A stretch of DNA of 46,605 nucleotides, taken from the NCBI RefSeq assembly GCF_003604215.1, contig NZ_QXGS01000023.1, forward strand, positions 1-46,605. The letters are read 5' to 3'. The notes under the pieces were generated by a model that worked only from the letters and a program-made list of their open reading frames with translations, was not told the DNA's origin and did not search any database. The first letter of the stretch is position 1, and each line of letters opens with the position of its first letter. Made by a program: the position numbers and the translations under genes. Shown piece after piece: positions 24,532 to 32,505 of this stretch. This DNA is from Teichococcus vastitatis. Lineage in GTDB: Bacteria > Pseudomonadota > Alphaproteobacteria > Acetobacterales > Acetobacteraceae.

Positions 24532-26040
24532 TCAGGCAATGATGTCGATCAGGCTGTCCGAAGCAGGTGGACGTGGCCCAGCAGAGGACGTCTCCTCGAC
24601 GGCTGTCTCGCCCTCAGAGGCAAGAACTGGACCCTGCCGGCGCGACTCCGCCTCGGGCTCAGGTTGCGGCAGCCGGCCCTGCTGCAGATCCAGACCACCA
24701 GCACCGAGTTGCAATCCGGCGTCAGCCATCTGCTGCTCCAGGTGGTGGCGTTCCTGCCTTAGCGCTTCAAAGGTTTCCGGCTGCTCAGCACGCATGACAA
24801 CATGCACCATTCCGTCGCGGAAGGTCATCTGTAACTCAACGCGGCCCAGCTCAGGCGGCCGCAGATCCACAGAAATGCGGTCTACCCCGTCCTTTTGCGC
24901 TTGCGCCACGCGCATCACCAGTTGTGGCGCGGCCTCGGCCGCCAGCTGCGCCCGCTGTGGCACGGCGGGATGAGGGGATGGCAACGGCTGGGGCGACATG
25001 AGGGGTCGTGCAGCAGGAGTTTGTGTTGAAGCCGCAGCCAAAGTCGCAGCCGCATCAACAGGATCTGCAGCTTTGAGGTCCAGAGATGCAGCTTTTTCAC
25101 CCTGCTGGGGCAGCGGCAAGGCCGCAGCCGACAGAGCTTCGCTCACCGCCGCAACGGCATCGGGAAGGGTGGTTTCTACGGCATCCGCCACACTATCCGC
25201 GACCAGGAGCACGGGCTTTTCCTGGGCGACAGCACGCAGGTTGGAAACGGCCCGGGTCACGGCGGTTCCTTGCGGCGTAACAATCTCGGCTGCTGTTGTG
25301 GCCGCTGCGCTAGCGGCAGCGACAACAGCAACTTCCATGTTCTGGGGAGCAGTTGGCGCTTGGGGGAGTGAGATTGTAGCTGTTGTATTCTGGCCAGCTG
25401 CCGCGTCGGCCAGCGGCAGGACCGTTGCGTCCATTTTGTGCAATTGGGTAGCATTTTCGGCCAGAGGGGGGGAGGCCGGAAGATCAATGCTGGTCTGCGA
25501 AAGCTGTGAAAGGCCGGAGGCGATTTGGGTACGCGATGGACCAGCTTCAGCCAACGCCGGTGCAAGGGAAGTCCTGATTGTTTCCGAAGCAGGAGTCATG
25601 ACAGGTGCTGCCACGGAAGGCATGACCTCCTCTGCCGTAGGCTGGACCGCAGCTTGGGCCATCGGCAGCAGGACTGGTGCTGTATCCTGAATGGCTGGAG
25701 CGGCCTGAACTTGCTGCGGCATTGGCCACTGAAACGCTACAGCCAAACGGCCCGCTTCTTCCGAGGCAGCTGCCAGCGTATCCCAAGGTAGGCCGCTGGA
25801 AGCTGGGGTCTTGGCTGGCGCTTCCTCTACGGCCGGTGCTCCCGCTTGCTGCGACGTAGCCACGGACATTCCGACAGCAGAGTTGCCGCCCATAAGGCCT
25901 GCCATCAACAAAGCAAATTGGCCGTCGTCTTGGACTGGAACGTTTCCCAGAGCCGAGTTACGCGATCCTTCGCCCTTGTTGGCGGATCCGGTGGCAAGAG
26001 GATTGCCGCCGGGAAGCGGTTGACCAAAGGTGACGCTCAT
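24532..26040 (-). CDS. fliK: Flagellar hook-length control protein FliK
   Basis: 502 residues. The first ~380 are low-complexity, rich in Ala, Pro, Gln and Thr, as in FliK rulers. The conserved C-terminal domain is at about 385-455 (RISVDLRPPELGRVELQM, VHVVMRAEQPETFEALR, LEQQMADAGLQ). It is secreted during hook growth and, through FlhB, ends hook export when the right length is reached. A strong GGGAAGGGG site precedes the ATG. The flgD start is 32 bases beyond the stop. Confidence 0.92.
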   Translation of the reverse strand: MSVTFGQPLPGGNPLATGSANKGEGSRNSALGNVPVQDDGQFALLMAGLMGGNSAVGMSVATSQQAGAPAVEEAPAKTPASSGLPWDTLAAASEEAGRLAVAFQWPMPQQVQAAPAIQDTAPVLLPMAQAAVQPTAEEVMPSVAAPVMTPASETIRTSLAPALAEAGPSRTQIASGLSQLSQTSIDLPASPPLAENATQLHKMDATVLPLADAAAGQNTTATISLPQAPTAPQNMEVAVVAAASAAATTAAEIVTPQGTAVTRAVSNLRAVAQEKPVLLVADSVADAVETTLPDAVAAVSEALSAAALPLPQQGEKAASLDLKAADPVDAAATLAAASTQTPAARPLMSPQPLPSPHPAVPQRAQLAAEAAPQLVMRVAQAQKDGVDRISVDLRPPELGRVELQMTFRDGMVHVVMRAEQPETFEALRQERHHLEQQMADAGLQLGAGGLDLQQGRLPQPEPEAESRRQGPVLASEGETAVEETSSAGPRPPASDSLIDIIA

Positions 26041-26101
26041 GGGGTTTTCCCCTTCCCGGCTCTGACAGGATTAAGATGATGCGGCGGTAACCAATGCGCC
26101 G

Positions 26102-26737
26102 TTAACCGAACAAATCATCCACAGCGCTCTGTCCCAGCCCGCCTTCGGCTGCTGAACTCGGGCCGTTCAGCAGATGTGCGTCGGAACGAGGGTCTCGCGA
26201 TCCAGATTGAGTTTGGGTTTCTTCCGGGCGGATGCCCAGCATCTGCACCAGAACAAAAACTCGCGCTTCAACCTGACGAAGGGTGGACAGAACCTTGCGC
26301 ACCCGCTGGCCAGTGATGTCCTGAAAGGCACAAGCCAGAACAATGGAGGTCGCCGCTGCGTCGACTTCGGCAAGGTCGGTAGAGGGATCAGCAGTTTCGC
26401 CACGGTTCAGGCGCCCTGCCGCTGCTTGGGCACGTTCAGCTTGGCGGAGAATCTCGAAGGCAGCACCTTCAGTTTCGCTCACCACAGCATCCAGCGCGTC
26501 ACCCAGATCACTGGAGGGCGGCGCCAGCCCTACTACCTCAGCCCGCATCTCGGCCAGCAAGCTGGCCATAGCGCGCATCTCGGCGAGGGTCTGGCTGAGC
26601 TTGTCCGCCCTGGTGTGCGCACCTTCTGTTTCAATGCCAAGTAGCCGGTCCACCTCGCCAGAGATGGCAGCCACATGGCCAGCGATGCGCGCCAGCCCAG
26701 GTTGAGTGCCCGCAGCAGATTGAAGGGAGGCGCTCAT
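26102..26737 (-). CDS. cheZ: CheY-phosphate phosphatase CheZ
   Basis: 211 residues, mostly a long helical hairpin (about 20-165). The active-site segment is FQDITGQRVRKVL, with D140 and Q144 in place of the catalytic Asp and Gln of enteric CheZ. The extreme C-terminus, SAVDDLFG, matches the CheY-binding peptide of CheZ, separated from the core by a flexible linker. It removes phosphate from CheY and so resets the motor. The ATG at 26737, after ATAGGAG, is preferred to the start at 26758, which lies inside cheY. It follows cheY by 10 bases. Confidence 0.9.
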   Translation of the reverse strand: MSASLQSAAGTQPGLARIAGHVAAISGEVDRLLGIETEGAHTRADKLSQTLAEMRAMASLLAEMRAEVVGLAPPSSDLGDALDAVVSETEGAAFEILRQAERAQAAAGRLNRGETADPSTDLAEVDAAATSIVLACAFQDITGQRVRKVLSTLRQVEARVFVLVQMLGIRPEETQTQSGSRDPRSDAHLLNGPSSAAEGGLGQSAVDDLFG

Positions 26738-26747
26738 GCGGCTCCTA

Positions 26748-27110
26748 TCAGCCCACAACAGACGCGATTTTAGCCTTCAGCGTCTCAGCCGTGAATGGCT
26801 TGACGATGTACTGAGAGGCGCCCGCCTGCTTAGCGGCCACAACGTTCTCAGTCTTGCTTTCAGCCGTCACCATGATGAAGGGTGTCTTCGACAGCCCGGC
26901 ATCAGCGCGCACTTCCTTCAGCAGCTCCAGACCGGTCATGGGCTCCATGTTCCAGTCAGAGATCACCAGGTCGTAGCGGTGGACCTTGATCTTCTCCAGG
27001 GCCTCGACGCCGTTGCCGGCTTCCTCGACATCCTTGTAGCCAATCTGGTCCAAAAGGTTTTTCACAATGCGACGCATTGTCGGATAATCATCAACAACCA
27101 GGATTTTCAC
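26748..27110 (-). CDS. cheY: Chemotaxis response regulator CheY
   Basis: 120 residues, a single receiver domain. Acidic pocket D7 and D8 (VVDDYPTMRRIV), phospho-acceptor D52 (VISDWNMEPMTGLELL), T82 (MVTAES) and K104 (YIVKPF). The sequence is close to classical CheY, so it probably binds FliM at the switch. First gene of cheY-cheZ-fliK-flgD, an unusual pairing of chemotaxis with hook genes. A motif copy lies 44 bases upstream. Confidence 0.95.
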   Translation of the reverse strand: MKILVVDDYPTMRRIVKNLLDQIGYKDVEEAGNGVEALEKIKVHRYDLVISDWNMEPMTGLELLKEVRADAGLSKTPFIMVTAESKTENVVAAKQAGASQYIVKPFTAETLKAKIASVVG

Positions 27111-27154
27111 GCGCCGGTTCCCTTCTGCATTGCCATATTCTGGAGGATATAGAC

Positions 27155-27164
27155 GTTTTTCGCA
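27155..27164 (-). promoter_or_regulatory. TGCGAAAAAC motif upstream of cheY
   Basis: Exact copy read leftward, 44 bases before the cheY ATG; it shows that the motif follows transcription direction rather than plus-strand bias. Confidence 0.55.
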
Positions 27165-27475
27165 AGATTTTTGGTGTCTCCAGGCCGGTCTTTTTCAGTA
27201 AGGGCGTTAAAACAGCTTGGCCAGATTTTTGGTTCTTGGGAAACTGCGGTTATCGGACAGCTTGCAGGATCATCCACGATGCCGTGGCTGTTCCAGACGC
27301 GACGCCCTCACCAACATAATATTATTATCAAACAATGCATTAACGCACTCAAGCGGATGCGCTGGGCCAGCGCCTAGGGGCTTGTAGTCATAATCATATT
27401 AAAGATGTCCATGGAGCATGGCCTATAGAGCCCTGCCGATCAGTCCCCATAAATCGCGACAAATTATCCGTGTTT

Positions 27476-27485
27476 TGCGAAAAAC
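27476..27485 (+). promoter_or_regulatory. TGCGAAAAAC motif upstream of the 27544 gene
   Basis: Exact copy 58 bases before the ATG of the unknown gene at 27544. Confidence 0.5.
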
Positions 27486-27543
27486 GTTGAATAAGCCGGT
27501 CCAGCATGGCACACCTCTTTGGATCGGATTCTGGAGAAGCTGA

Positions 27544-27894
27544 ATGCAGATCATCCGCCGCGCTCCTGGTGAGGCCAGCTTGGCCCTGGGTGAGCGCATC
27601 CTGATCGATCTGGTAGCAGCCGAGGTCGGGGATGAAGAGTTCGAAGCTGTGCTGGAGCGGTTGGAAGGCTTTTTGAAGCCGACTGGGAGTCAGCCTCGCC
27701 TAGCCTTGACCCTGCAGGAGGGCTTGTTGGGTGCAGTGCAAACAGAACTTCCCCTGGAGCTGGTGGTGATCGAGGAAGACCCGCATGATCTGCCGCCACT
27801 ACGTATAACGCGGCATGTCGTGACGCCGGATCCTGCCGCTTTGGCAGTGATGCTGGATCGCGTCGAGCGCCGCTTGGCACGGAGTGGGACATGA
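27544..27894 (+). CDS. Unknown protein, probable flagellar-regulon member (first of pair)
   Basis: 116 residues, soluble, no signal. N-terminal MQIIRRAPGEASLALGERILIDLVAA, a helical centre, and a beta-rich LELVVIEEDPHDLPPLRITRHVVTPDP. GGAGAAGCTGA precedes the ATG. The stop overlaps the next start (ATGA), so the pair is co-translated. I do not recognise a family. The upstream decamer and the position between cheY and minC suggest a motility or division link, by inference only. Confidence 0.6.
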   Translation: MQIIRRAPGEASLALGERILIDLVAAEVGDEEFEAVLERLEGFLKPTGSQPRLALTLQEGLLGAVQTELPLELVVIEEDPHDLPPLRITRHVVTPDPAALAVMLDRVERRLARSGT

Positions 27895-28595
27895 GCACGG
27901 CGCTACGCGAAGCGCGCTTGGAACTGGATGCTCCCCTGCGCCGTCCGCTGCCACGCAGCGAGGCAGAAGCGCTGGTGGCCTTGTTGTTGGGCCGTCGGCC
28001 AGTTGGTAGCCATCCACATCCCTTGTTCCGAGATCCCGAGGCTGCCCTGTTGTTAACAGGTGAAAGCCTGGATCATGCCACCCGGGGATCTCGCGTACTA
28101 CAGGAGGCACCGGCACCACGGCTTGAAGCATCAGCCAGCTTGCCGCCACGGCCTGCTCTATTGAAGGCTGGGCTTGATTGGCTGGGTGGACTGGTACAGG
28201 CGCAACCAGGCGAGGTACTGGGCTTCATTGTGCCACCGGGCTGCCATCGTCACGATATGCGGCTTCTCGCTTGGGATGGAAGGCAGTTGCGTCCTTTAGG
28301 CGCTTTGCCTGAGCCCGGATCTCCTGGAGGCACCTGTAGTATGGCCGCCTTTTGCAGGGCTACCGGTTTGCCAGATCCGATGAACCCTGATGCGGCAGTG
28401 TCGGATGCGGCAATGTCGATTGCTATGCGCCGCGTGGCCTTGGCACAGCTACAGCGCCAAGCTTTGCCGGTGTCGCAGGCTGCGCTGGATGGGCCTTATG
28501 ATGGTGCGGCTCAGTTCCGTCTTTGGTTAACAATGGCAGCGCAACGGCAAGGCTTTACCACAGCGCCTCCACCTCGTCTTATGCAAGCTGCCTGA
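27891..28595 (+). CDS. Unknown protein, probable flagellar-regulon member (second of pair)
   Basis: 234 residues, soluble and Ala/Leu/Pro/Arg-rich. The centre has LLKAGLDWLGGLVQAQPGEVLGFIVPPGCHRHDMRLLAWDGRQLRPLG, then a Met/Ala-rich helical segment and a C-terminal FRLWLTMAAQRQGF. No signal, membrane segment or known catalytic motif is seen. Coupled to the preceding gene by ATGA. Not recognised. Confidence 0.6.
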   Translation: MSTALREARLELDAPLRRPLPRSEAEALVALLLGRRPVGSHPHPLFRDPEAALLLTGESLDHATRGSRVLQEAPAPRLEASASLPPRPALLKAGLDWLGGLVQAQPGEVLGFIVPPGCHRHDMRLLAWDGRQLRPLGALPEPGSPGGTCSMAAFCRATGLPDPMNPDAAVSDAAMSIAMRRVALAQLQRQALPVSQAALDGPYDGAAQFRLWLTMAAQRQGFTTAPPPRLMQAA

Positions 28596-28708
28596 AGCGG
28601 ACAAGCTGCGCTTCAACAATTAATCCAGAAGACAGGATCCGGGGGGGTGAACACTTCCCGGATTTATGTCAGGAAATTCGCAACGCTCCGAACAAGGCAA
28701 AAATGTCT

Positions 28709-28718
28709 TGCGAAAAAC
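28709..28718 (+). promoter_or_regulatory. TGCGAAAAAC motif, distal copy upstream of minC
   Basis: First of two exact copies in front of minC, 71 bases upstream of the second. Confidence 0.5.
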
Positions 28719-28779
28719 ATCCAACAGAACTACACAAAGAATGGCTCACAGAACGTGAGCTTTGCCACACCGGGCATGT

Positions 28780-28789
28780 TGCGAAAAAC
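28780..28789 (+). promoter_or_regulatory. TGCGAAAAAC motif, proximal copy upstream of minC
   Basis: Second exact copy, 28 bases before the minC ATG. Confidence 0.5.
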
Positions 28790-28817
28790 CGGCTGGCACC
28801 GTCAGAAGGCAGGTTCG

Positions 28818-29516
28818 ATGACGTCAGACACCACCTGGGACACGACAGCAGAAGCTCCTATCCGACTGCGTGGCCGTGCCCATGCGTTGCTGACGTTGGA
28901 AATTGCGGATCTGCCAACGAATGTACTACAGGCCGCTTTGAGTGCCCGACTTGGAGCCGCAGCCGGCTATTTCCGGCATGCTCCTGTGTTGCTGAATTTG
29001 AACGCCTGGGCGCCAACCTCTGCTTCTCACGTTACCGCGCTCGTGGATGCCGTACGAAGCTGTGGTCTGGTGCCCGCCGCTTTTCGTGCCCGTTGGCCGG
29101 AAGTGGAGCGTGCAGCTCTCGCATGTGGGCTTGGCCGCATGCTGGATACCGAAGCTGGCCAGGACATGGAGCAGCCTTGTGAACGTCGCCCGCCGCTGAT
29201 CATTAGCGAGCCGGTGCGTTCTGGACAACGAATCTATGCTGCCGAAGCAGATCTGATTGTGCTGCACTCCGTGTCCCCCGGCGCTCAACTGCTCGCCGAT
29301 GGCTGCATCCACGTTTACGGCGCCCTACGTGGCGCGGCCAGCGCAGGTGTTGGCTGTGATACGCAGGCCCGCATCTTTGCGAAAATCATGGACGCAGAAT
29401 TGCTTTCGATTGCCGGGCTGTGGCTTGGCGCCGAAGACATTCCTGCCAACTGGCAGAAGTGCCCAGCCCAACTTCGTATCGACGAAGGCTGGCTGCGTTT
29501 CGCCCCCCTGCCCTGA
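28818..29516 (+). CDS. minC: Septum site-determining protein MinC
   Basis: 232 residues with the two MinC domains: an N-terminal FtsZ-inhibiting domain (residues about 12-115: LRGRAHALLTLEIAD and so on) and a C-terminal beta-helix that binds MinD (about 123-230: RSGQRIYAAEADLIVLHSVSPGAQLLADGCIHVYGALRGAASAG). MinC blocks FtsZ polymerisation away from midcell. The ATG at 28818 is taken because homology starts there; the frame is open upstream to 28647. First gene of minC-minD-minE. Confidence 0.92.
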   Translation: MTSDTTWDTTAEAPIRLRGRAHALLTLEIADLPTNVLQAALSARLGAAAGYFRHAPVLLNLNAWAPTSASHVTALVDAVRSCGLVPAAFRARWPEVERAALACGLGRMLDTEAGQDMEQPCERRPPLIISEPVRSGQRIYAAEADLIVLHSVSPGAQLLADGCIHVYGALRGAASAGVGCDTQARIFAKIMDAELLSIAGLWLGAEDIPANWQKCPAQLRIDEGWLRFAPLP

Positions 29517-29547
29517 CCTCTGTTTTCATCCGCTGGGAGAATCCCGC

Positions 29548-30399
29548 ATGGCCGCTACCGTGATCACCGTGACCTCCGGCAAGGGAGGCGTCGGAAAAAC
29601 GACCACCACCGCTGCTTTCGGCGCCGCTCTGGCCCTGCTGGGCAAGCGCGTTTGCCTGGTCGACTTCGATGTCGGCTTGCGCAATTTGGACCTGGTGCTC
29701 GGTGTCGAGAAGCGAGTGGTTTACGACTTCCTGCATGTCGCCAATGGTCAGGCCAAGCTTCATCAGGCGTTGATCCGCGACAAGCGCATCGCCAACCTGT
29801 TCATCCTGGCGACCTCGCAGACGCATGAGAAGGATGCGTTGACCCTAGAGGGCGTAGGTCGGGTAATGGACGAGCTGAAGCGCGAGTTTGATTACATTTT
29901 GTGCGACAGCCCAGCTGGCATTGAACATGGTGCAATGATGGCACTCTATCACGCTGATCATGCACTGGTGGTGTGCAATCCCGAGGTCAGTTCCATCCGC
30001 GATGCTGACCGTATTTTGGGCTTCATTTCCTCCAAATCAAAGCGCGCTGAGGAAGGTCTTGATCCGGTTCAGGAGCATCTTCTGGTCACTCGCTTTGACC
30101 CGGAGCGCGTCCGTACCGGTGAAATGCTTCCGCTGTCCGAAATCCGCGACATTCTTTCGGCTGAACTGCTGGGTGTGATCCCGGACAGTAAGGCAGTGCT
30201 GAAGGCCTCCAATGCCGGCGTGCCCGCCAGCTTGGATGGCGAAACCGATGCTGGTCGCGCCTATCGTGAAGCGGTCGCCCGTTTCCTAGGCGAAGGCCGC
30301 CTGCCCGCCGGCGTGCCGGACGCGGCGGTCATCAACGCTGCGATGGGCCCAGGGGGCGAGCCGCGTGGCTTCTTCCGCCGCCTGTTCGGTCGCGGCTGA
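29548..30399 (+). CDS. minD: Septum site-determining ATPase MinD
   Basis: 283 residues. The deviant Walker A is SGKGGVGKTT (10-19) with the signature Lys at 12 and K17. Other motifs: VDFDVGLRNLDLVLG (switch), FDYILCDSPAGIEHG (Walker B). The C-terminus GFFRRLFGRG is an amphipathic membrane-targeting helix, which distinguishes MinD from ParA and FlhG. Its sequence continues upstream in frame, but GGGAGAATCC and homology place the ATG at 29548. It recruits MinC to the membrane and is released by MinE. Confidence 0.95.
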   Translation: MAATVITVTSGKGGVGKTTTTAAFGAALALLGKRVCLVDFDVGLRNLDLVLGVEKRVVYDFLHVANGQAKLHQALIRDKRIANLFILATSQTHEKDALTLEGVGRVMDELKREFDYILCDSPAGIEHGAMMALYHADHALVVCNPEVSSIRDADRILGFISSKSKRAEEGLDPVQEHLLVTRFDPERVRTGEMLPLSEIRDILSAELLGVIPDSKAVLKASNAGVPASLDGETDAGRAYREAVARFLGEGRLPAGVPDAAVINAAMGPGGEPRGFFRRLFGRG

Positions 30400-30412
30400 A
30401 CGGAAGGAATCC

Positions 30413-30658
30413 ATGTCGCTCATTGCTTTGATCCACAAACGCCGCAACACGGCGCATCTCGCAGCCGCCCGGCTACGCCAGCAGGTCGGCGCCGACCGGA
30501 TGGCAGTTCTAGGCGAGGATATCGGTCAGCGCCTGCAGGAGGCTTGCCTAAGAGAGATCCGTAAGCTGGCTCGCGGTGGCCATGTCCGGGTGAAGATCGG
30601 AACCTCGCCGACATTGGAGTTGCGGGAGATCGATATCGACCTGACACCGGGGCGGTAA
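30413..30658 (+). CDS. minE: Cell division topological specificity factor MinE
   Basis: 81 residues, normal length. The N-terminal membrane and anti-MinCD segment is visible (AHLAAARLRQQVGADR), followed by the dimerisation part (CLREIRKLARGGHVRVKIGTSPTLELREIDIDL). MinE stimulates MinD ATP hydrolysis and drives the oscillation. GGAAGGAATCC precedes the ATG. It ends two bases before the helix-turn-helix gene. Confidence 0.92.
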   Translation: MSLIALIHKRRNTAHLAAARLRQQVGADRMAVLGEDIGQRLQEACLREIRKLARGGHVRVKIGTSPTLELREIDIDLTPGR

Positions 30659-30660
30659 TC

Positions 30661-30888
30661 ATGCTGATCTCGGCAGCGCAATGTCGCATGGCCCGCGCCG
30701 CACTTGGTCTTAGCCTTCGAGAATTGGCCGAGGCGGCTGGCGTTTCGGTTAATACGCTGAGCCGCATTGAAGGCGACGGCAATGTCACGAGCCGAACGCT
30801 GGGGCGGGTGCAGTCCGTGCTGGCCGAAGGCGGTGCAGTATTTCGACGCGATGGCTCAGTGGGCGTCGAGCCAATCTCGATCCGATAG
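30661..30888 (+). CDS. Small XRE-family transcriptional regulator
   Basis: 75 residues. One helix-turn-helix (about 5-58: QCRMARAALGLSLRELAEAAGVSVNTLSRIEGDGNVTSRTLGRVQSVL) and a short tail with the V-F-R-x-D-G pattern common in short alphaproteobacterial regulators. It is attached to the min operon with a two-base gap, so it may regulate min or the adjoining repA. Targets unknown. Confidence 0.85.
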   Translation: MLISAAQCRMARAALGLSLRELAEAAGVSVNTLSRIEGDGNVTSRTLGRVQSVLAEGGAVFRRDGSVGVEPISIR

Positions 30889-30890
30889 AA

Positions 30891-30912
30891 GCAGGGGGAG
30901 AAATTCCCCTGC
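30891..30912. terminator. Hairpin at the end of the min operon
   Basis: GCAGGGG pairs with CCCCTGC around an eight-base loop just after the XRE gene stop and before the converging repA end at 30983. No clear T run. Confidence 0.5.
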
Positions 30913-30982
30913 ACTCCCTTATCCTACTCTGCTGTTCGACACCTATATCAAGCAAGCTGGAAGCGTATTTACGTCCGCAGTC

Positions 30983-31912
30983 TTAAGCAGCAGTCAATTC
31001 TGCCTCGTCATCCTCAAGCAGCGGCATAGTTTCCAGCGGTTCTAGGCTCGTGATGTTGCTGGTGGGGTAGAATGCCACGAGCCAAGATTTTAGCGGCGCA
31101 TTTCCTGACGGGTTTGGAAAACCCTTGTCGATCGAGCGTCGTATCCGTGGGTCGATCAGCGCGATACCATAATCAGGTAAGCTACGCTTATGCATAGAAT
31201 AGGCACTGATCTCCGCTTTGAAGCGGCGTAGATCCTGCGCTGTACCAACACGTGCGCGCAGCTTGGTTAAATTCATTCGGAAGCCACTGGGCGGGCCACT
31301 ACGGGCAATTTCGTAGAGACGTTTAGCCACTGGCGGAAGCTCAAAATACTTTGGGCTATAGGTCAGAAAGTGTTTGTCCTGCACAATGGCACGGAATAGC
31401 CATGCACATAGTGTCAACTCCACCGCACGCATTTGCTTAGAACCGTCTCGGCCTCGACGGTACAGGATGCGGTATTCGTCAAGCCAGCCAAAGCCACGAT
31501 CTTCGCCTTCTCCGCCTGTTTCGATATTGGTGCGAACAAAGGTAGATTTCAGCCGCGCCAGAGATTCTTCAAGTCGTTCATAGGCAGAGCCTCCTGTAGC
31601 GCTGCCCGTGGTCACAAAGAAATCGTGCGCCGTAAAGCTGATACGAGGCACCGGACTCTCACCGCGGTTGATTTTGTCGGCAATCAGCGAGGCTGAGTAG
31701 ACCAGCAATTCTTTGTCCCAGATCGATGCAACCCCGTGCTTGGTCCCAACGACCTCGATCCAGGTCTCCCCGTCATCGTAACGTGGCAGTTCGGTCTCCT
31801 TCTCCCGCCGCAGCGAGAAGAAGTTGTAGACCATCGTGTTACGATCCCCTTTGACCTTGCCCACCAGCGGACTGTCGGTTGCGGGAAACTCAAAGACTTG
31901 TTGTTCGTCCAT
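30983..31912 (-). CDS. repA: Plasmid replication initiator RepA
   Basis: 309 residues of the replication initiator protein A family typical of alphaproteobacterial plasmids: early motif SPLVGKVKGDRNTMVYNFFSL, winged-helix region near 95-140 (ISFTAHDFFVTTGSATGGSAYERLEESLARLKSTFVRT), and LTYSPKYFELPPVAKRLYEIAR near 195-215. It would bind the iterons at 32.1-32.2 kb and open the origin. AGGATGG precedes the ATG. The operator-like inverted repeat 64 bases upstream is built from iteron-like arms, indicating autoregulation. Confidence 0.9.
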   Translation of the reverse strand: MDEQQVFEFPATDSPLVGKVKGDRNTMVYNFFSLRREKETELPRYDDGETWIEVVGTKHGVASIWDKELLVYSASLIADKINRGESPVPRISFTAHDFFVTTGSATGGSAYERLEESLARLKSTFVRTNIETGGEGEDRGFGWLDEYRILYRRGRDGSKQMRAVELTLCAWLFRAIVQDKHFLTYSPKYFELPPVAKRLYEIARSGPPSGFRMNLTKLRARVGTAQDLRRFKAEISAYSMHKRSLPDYGIALIDPRIRRSIDKGFPNPSGNAPLKSWLVAFYPTSNITSLEPLETMPLLEDDEAELTAA

Positions 31913-31975
31913 GGAACCATCCTGCCTCGGACGTTGTGGCCGAGCTCAGGCAATGAAACCAGCAAAAGAAGGACA

Positions 31976-32030
31976 ATGTCGGCGTGGTGACGAGTCTTTT
32001 TCTCTCCAAGACTCGTCGCCACGCCGACAT
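31976..32030. promoter_or_regulatory. Inverted iteron pair, likely repA operator
   Basis: Two 23-base arms (31976-31998 and 32008-32030) with one mismatch and a nine-base spacer. Each arm contains TCGTCGCCACGCCGACAT, or its near copy in reverse, differing from the iteron consensus TCGTCGTGACGCCGACAT at two positions. Dimeric RepA binding here would repress its own promoter. Confidence 0.7.
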
Positions 32031-32075
32031 CTCGGGAGGAGGTCCTGTATCCCGGTGTTGAGAATGTTTTGAAAG

Positions 32076-32084
32076 TTATCCACA
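32076..32084 (+). promoter_or_regulatory. DnaA box
   Basis: Perfect TTATCCACA located nine bases before the first iteron, where host DnaA would assist RepA. Confidence 0.8.
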
Positions 32085-32092
32085 GAGCAACC

Positions 32093-32228
32093 TCGTCGTG
32101 ACGCCGACATAGCGACAACCCATCGTCGTGACGCCGACATATCCTCGTCGTGACGCCGACATATCCTCGTTGTGACGCCGACATATCCTCGTCGTGACGC
32201 CGACATATCCTCGTCGTGACGCCGACAA
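32093..32228 (+). repeat. Six direct iterons (22-base period)
   Basis: Core TCGTCGTGACGCCGACAT begins at 32093, 32123, 32145, 32167, 32189 and 32211. The last five are exactly 22 bases apart, two helical turns, so RepA would bind one face. The fourth copy has T for C at the fifth base and the sixth ends in A for T. The first is set off by 30 bases. Confidence 0.92.
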
Positions 32229-32270
32229 AAAACCTTCCAAGCCCATGATTCTAAACATGAATTTTGGGGG

Positions 32271-32302
32271 TATAACTATATAACTTTATAACTTTGTAAC
32301 TG
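32271..32302 (+). repeat. Four tandem AT-rich octamers (likely DNA-unwinding element)
   Basis: TATAACTA, TATAACTT, TATAACTT, TGTAACTG run head to tail without gaps, 42 bases after the last iteron. AT-rich tandem repeats beside iterons are where origins melt. Confidence 0.7.
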
Positions 32303-32487
32303 CTTTAACACTGAAGAAGAGAGCAATGAGGAAAGCTTTCAAGAGATCGGGGGAGGCCGTGAGCCGAATCTGCGATGTCGGCCAAATGACGAGCAAACCG
32401 TAGAATAATGAGAAGTTATCAACCAAAAGGCGACCTACAGAAAAGAAATACGTTAAACGGTTATTAGGCCGGATGATTATTTTTTGG

Positions 32488-32505
32488 TCGTCGTGACGCC
32501 GACAT
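32488..32505 (+). repeat. Solitary iteron
   Basis: A full-length exact iteron core, 260 bases beyond the array and in the same orientation. Possibly a pairing (handcuffing) or second binding site. Confidence 0.8.

Larger units (their letters stand above)
27111..27543. other. Divergent promoter region between cheY and the 27544 gene
   Basis: No gene seen in 433 bases. It carries two exact decamers pointing outward, one for each side: 27155-27164 on the minus strand and 27476-27485 on the plus strand. The middle is AT-rich (ATATTATTATCAAAC near 27318-27332). Confidence 0.5.

Noticed and set aside
28690-28790. Sigma-54 promoter in front of minC
   Set aside because: TTGC is present but the GG dinucleotide is not at the required ten-base spacing in either copy.
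29548-30399. MinD as a plasmid partition ParA or the flagellar FlhG
   Set aside because: It is flanked by minC and minE and has the MinD C-terminal amphipathic helix.
32093-32228. Possible CRISPR array
   Set aside because: Units are contiguous with constant four-base spacers and lie beside repA and a DnaA box, so they are iterons.
32076-32258. Minus-strand ORFs reading as repeats of the type SASRRGYVGVTTRICRRH
   Set aside because: They are translations of the iteron array; the repetition comes from the DNA repeats and there is no ribosome site.
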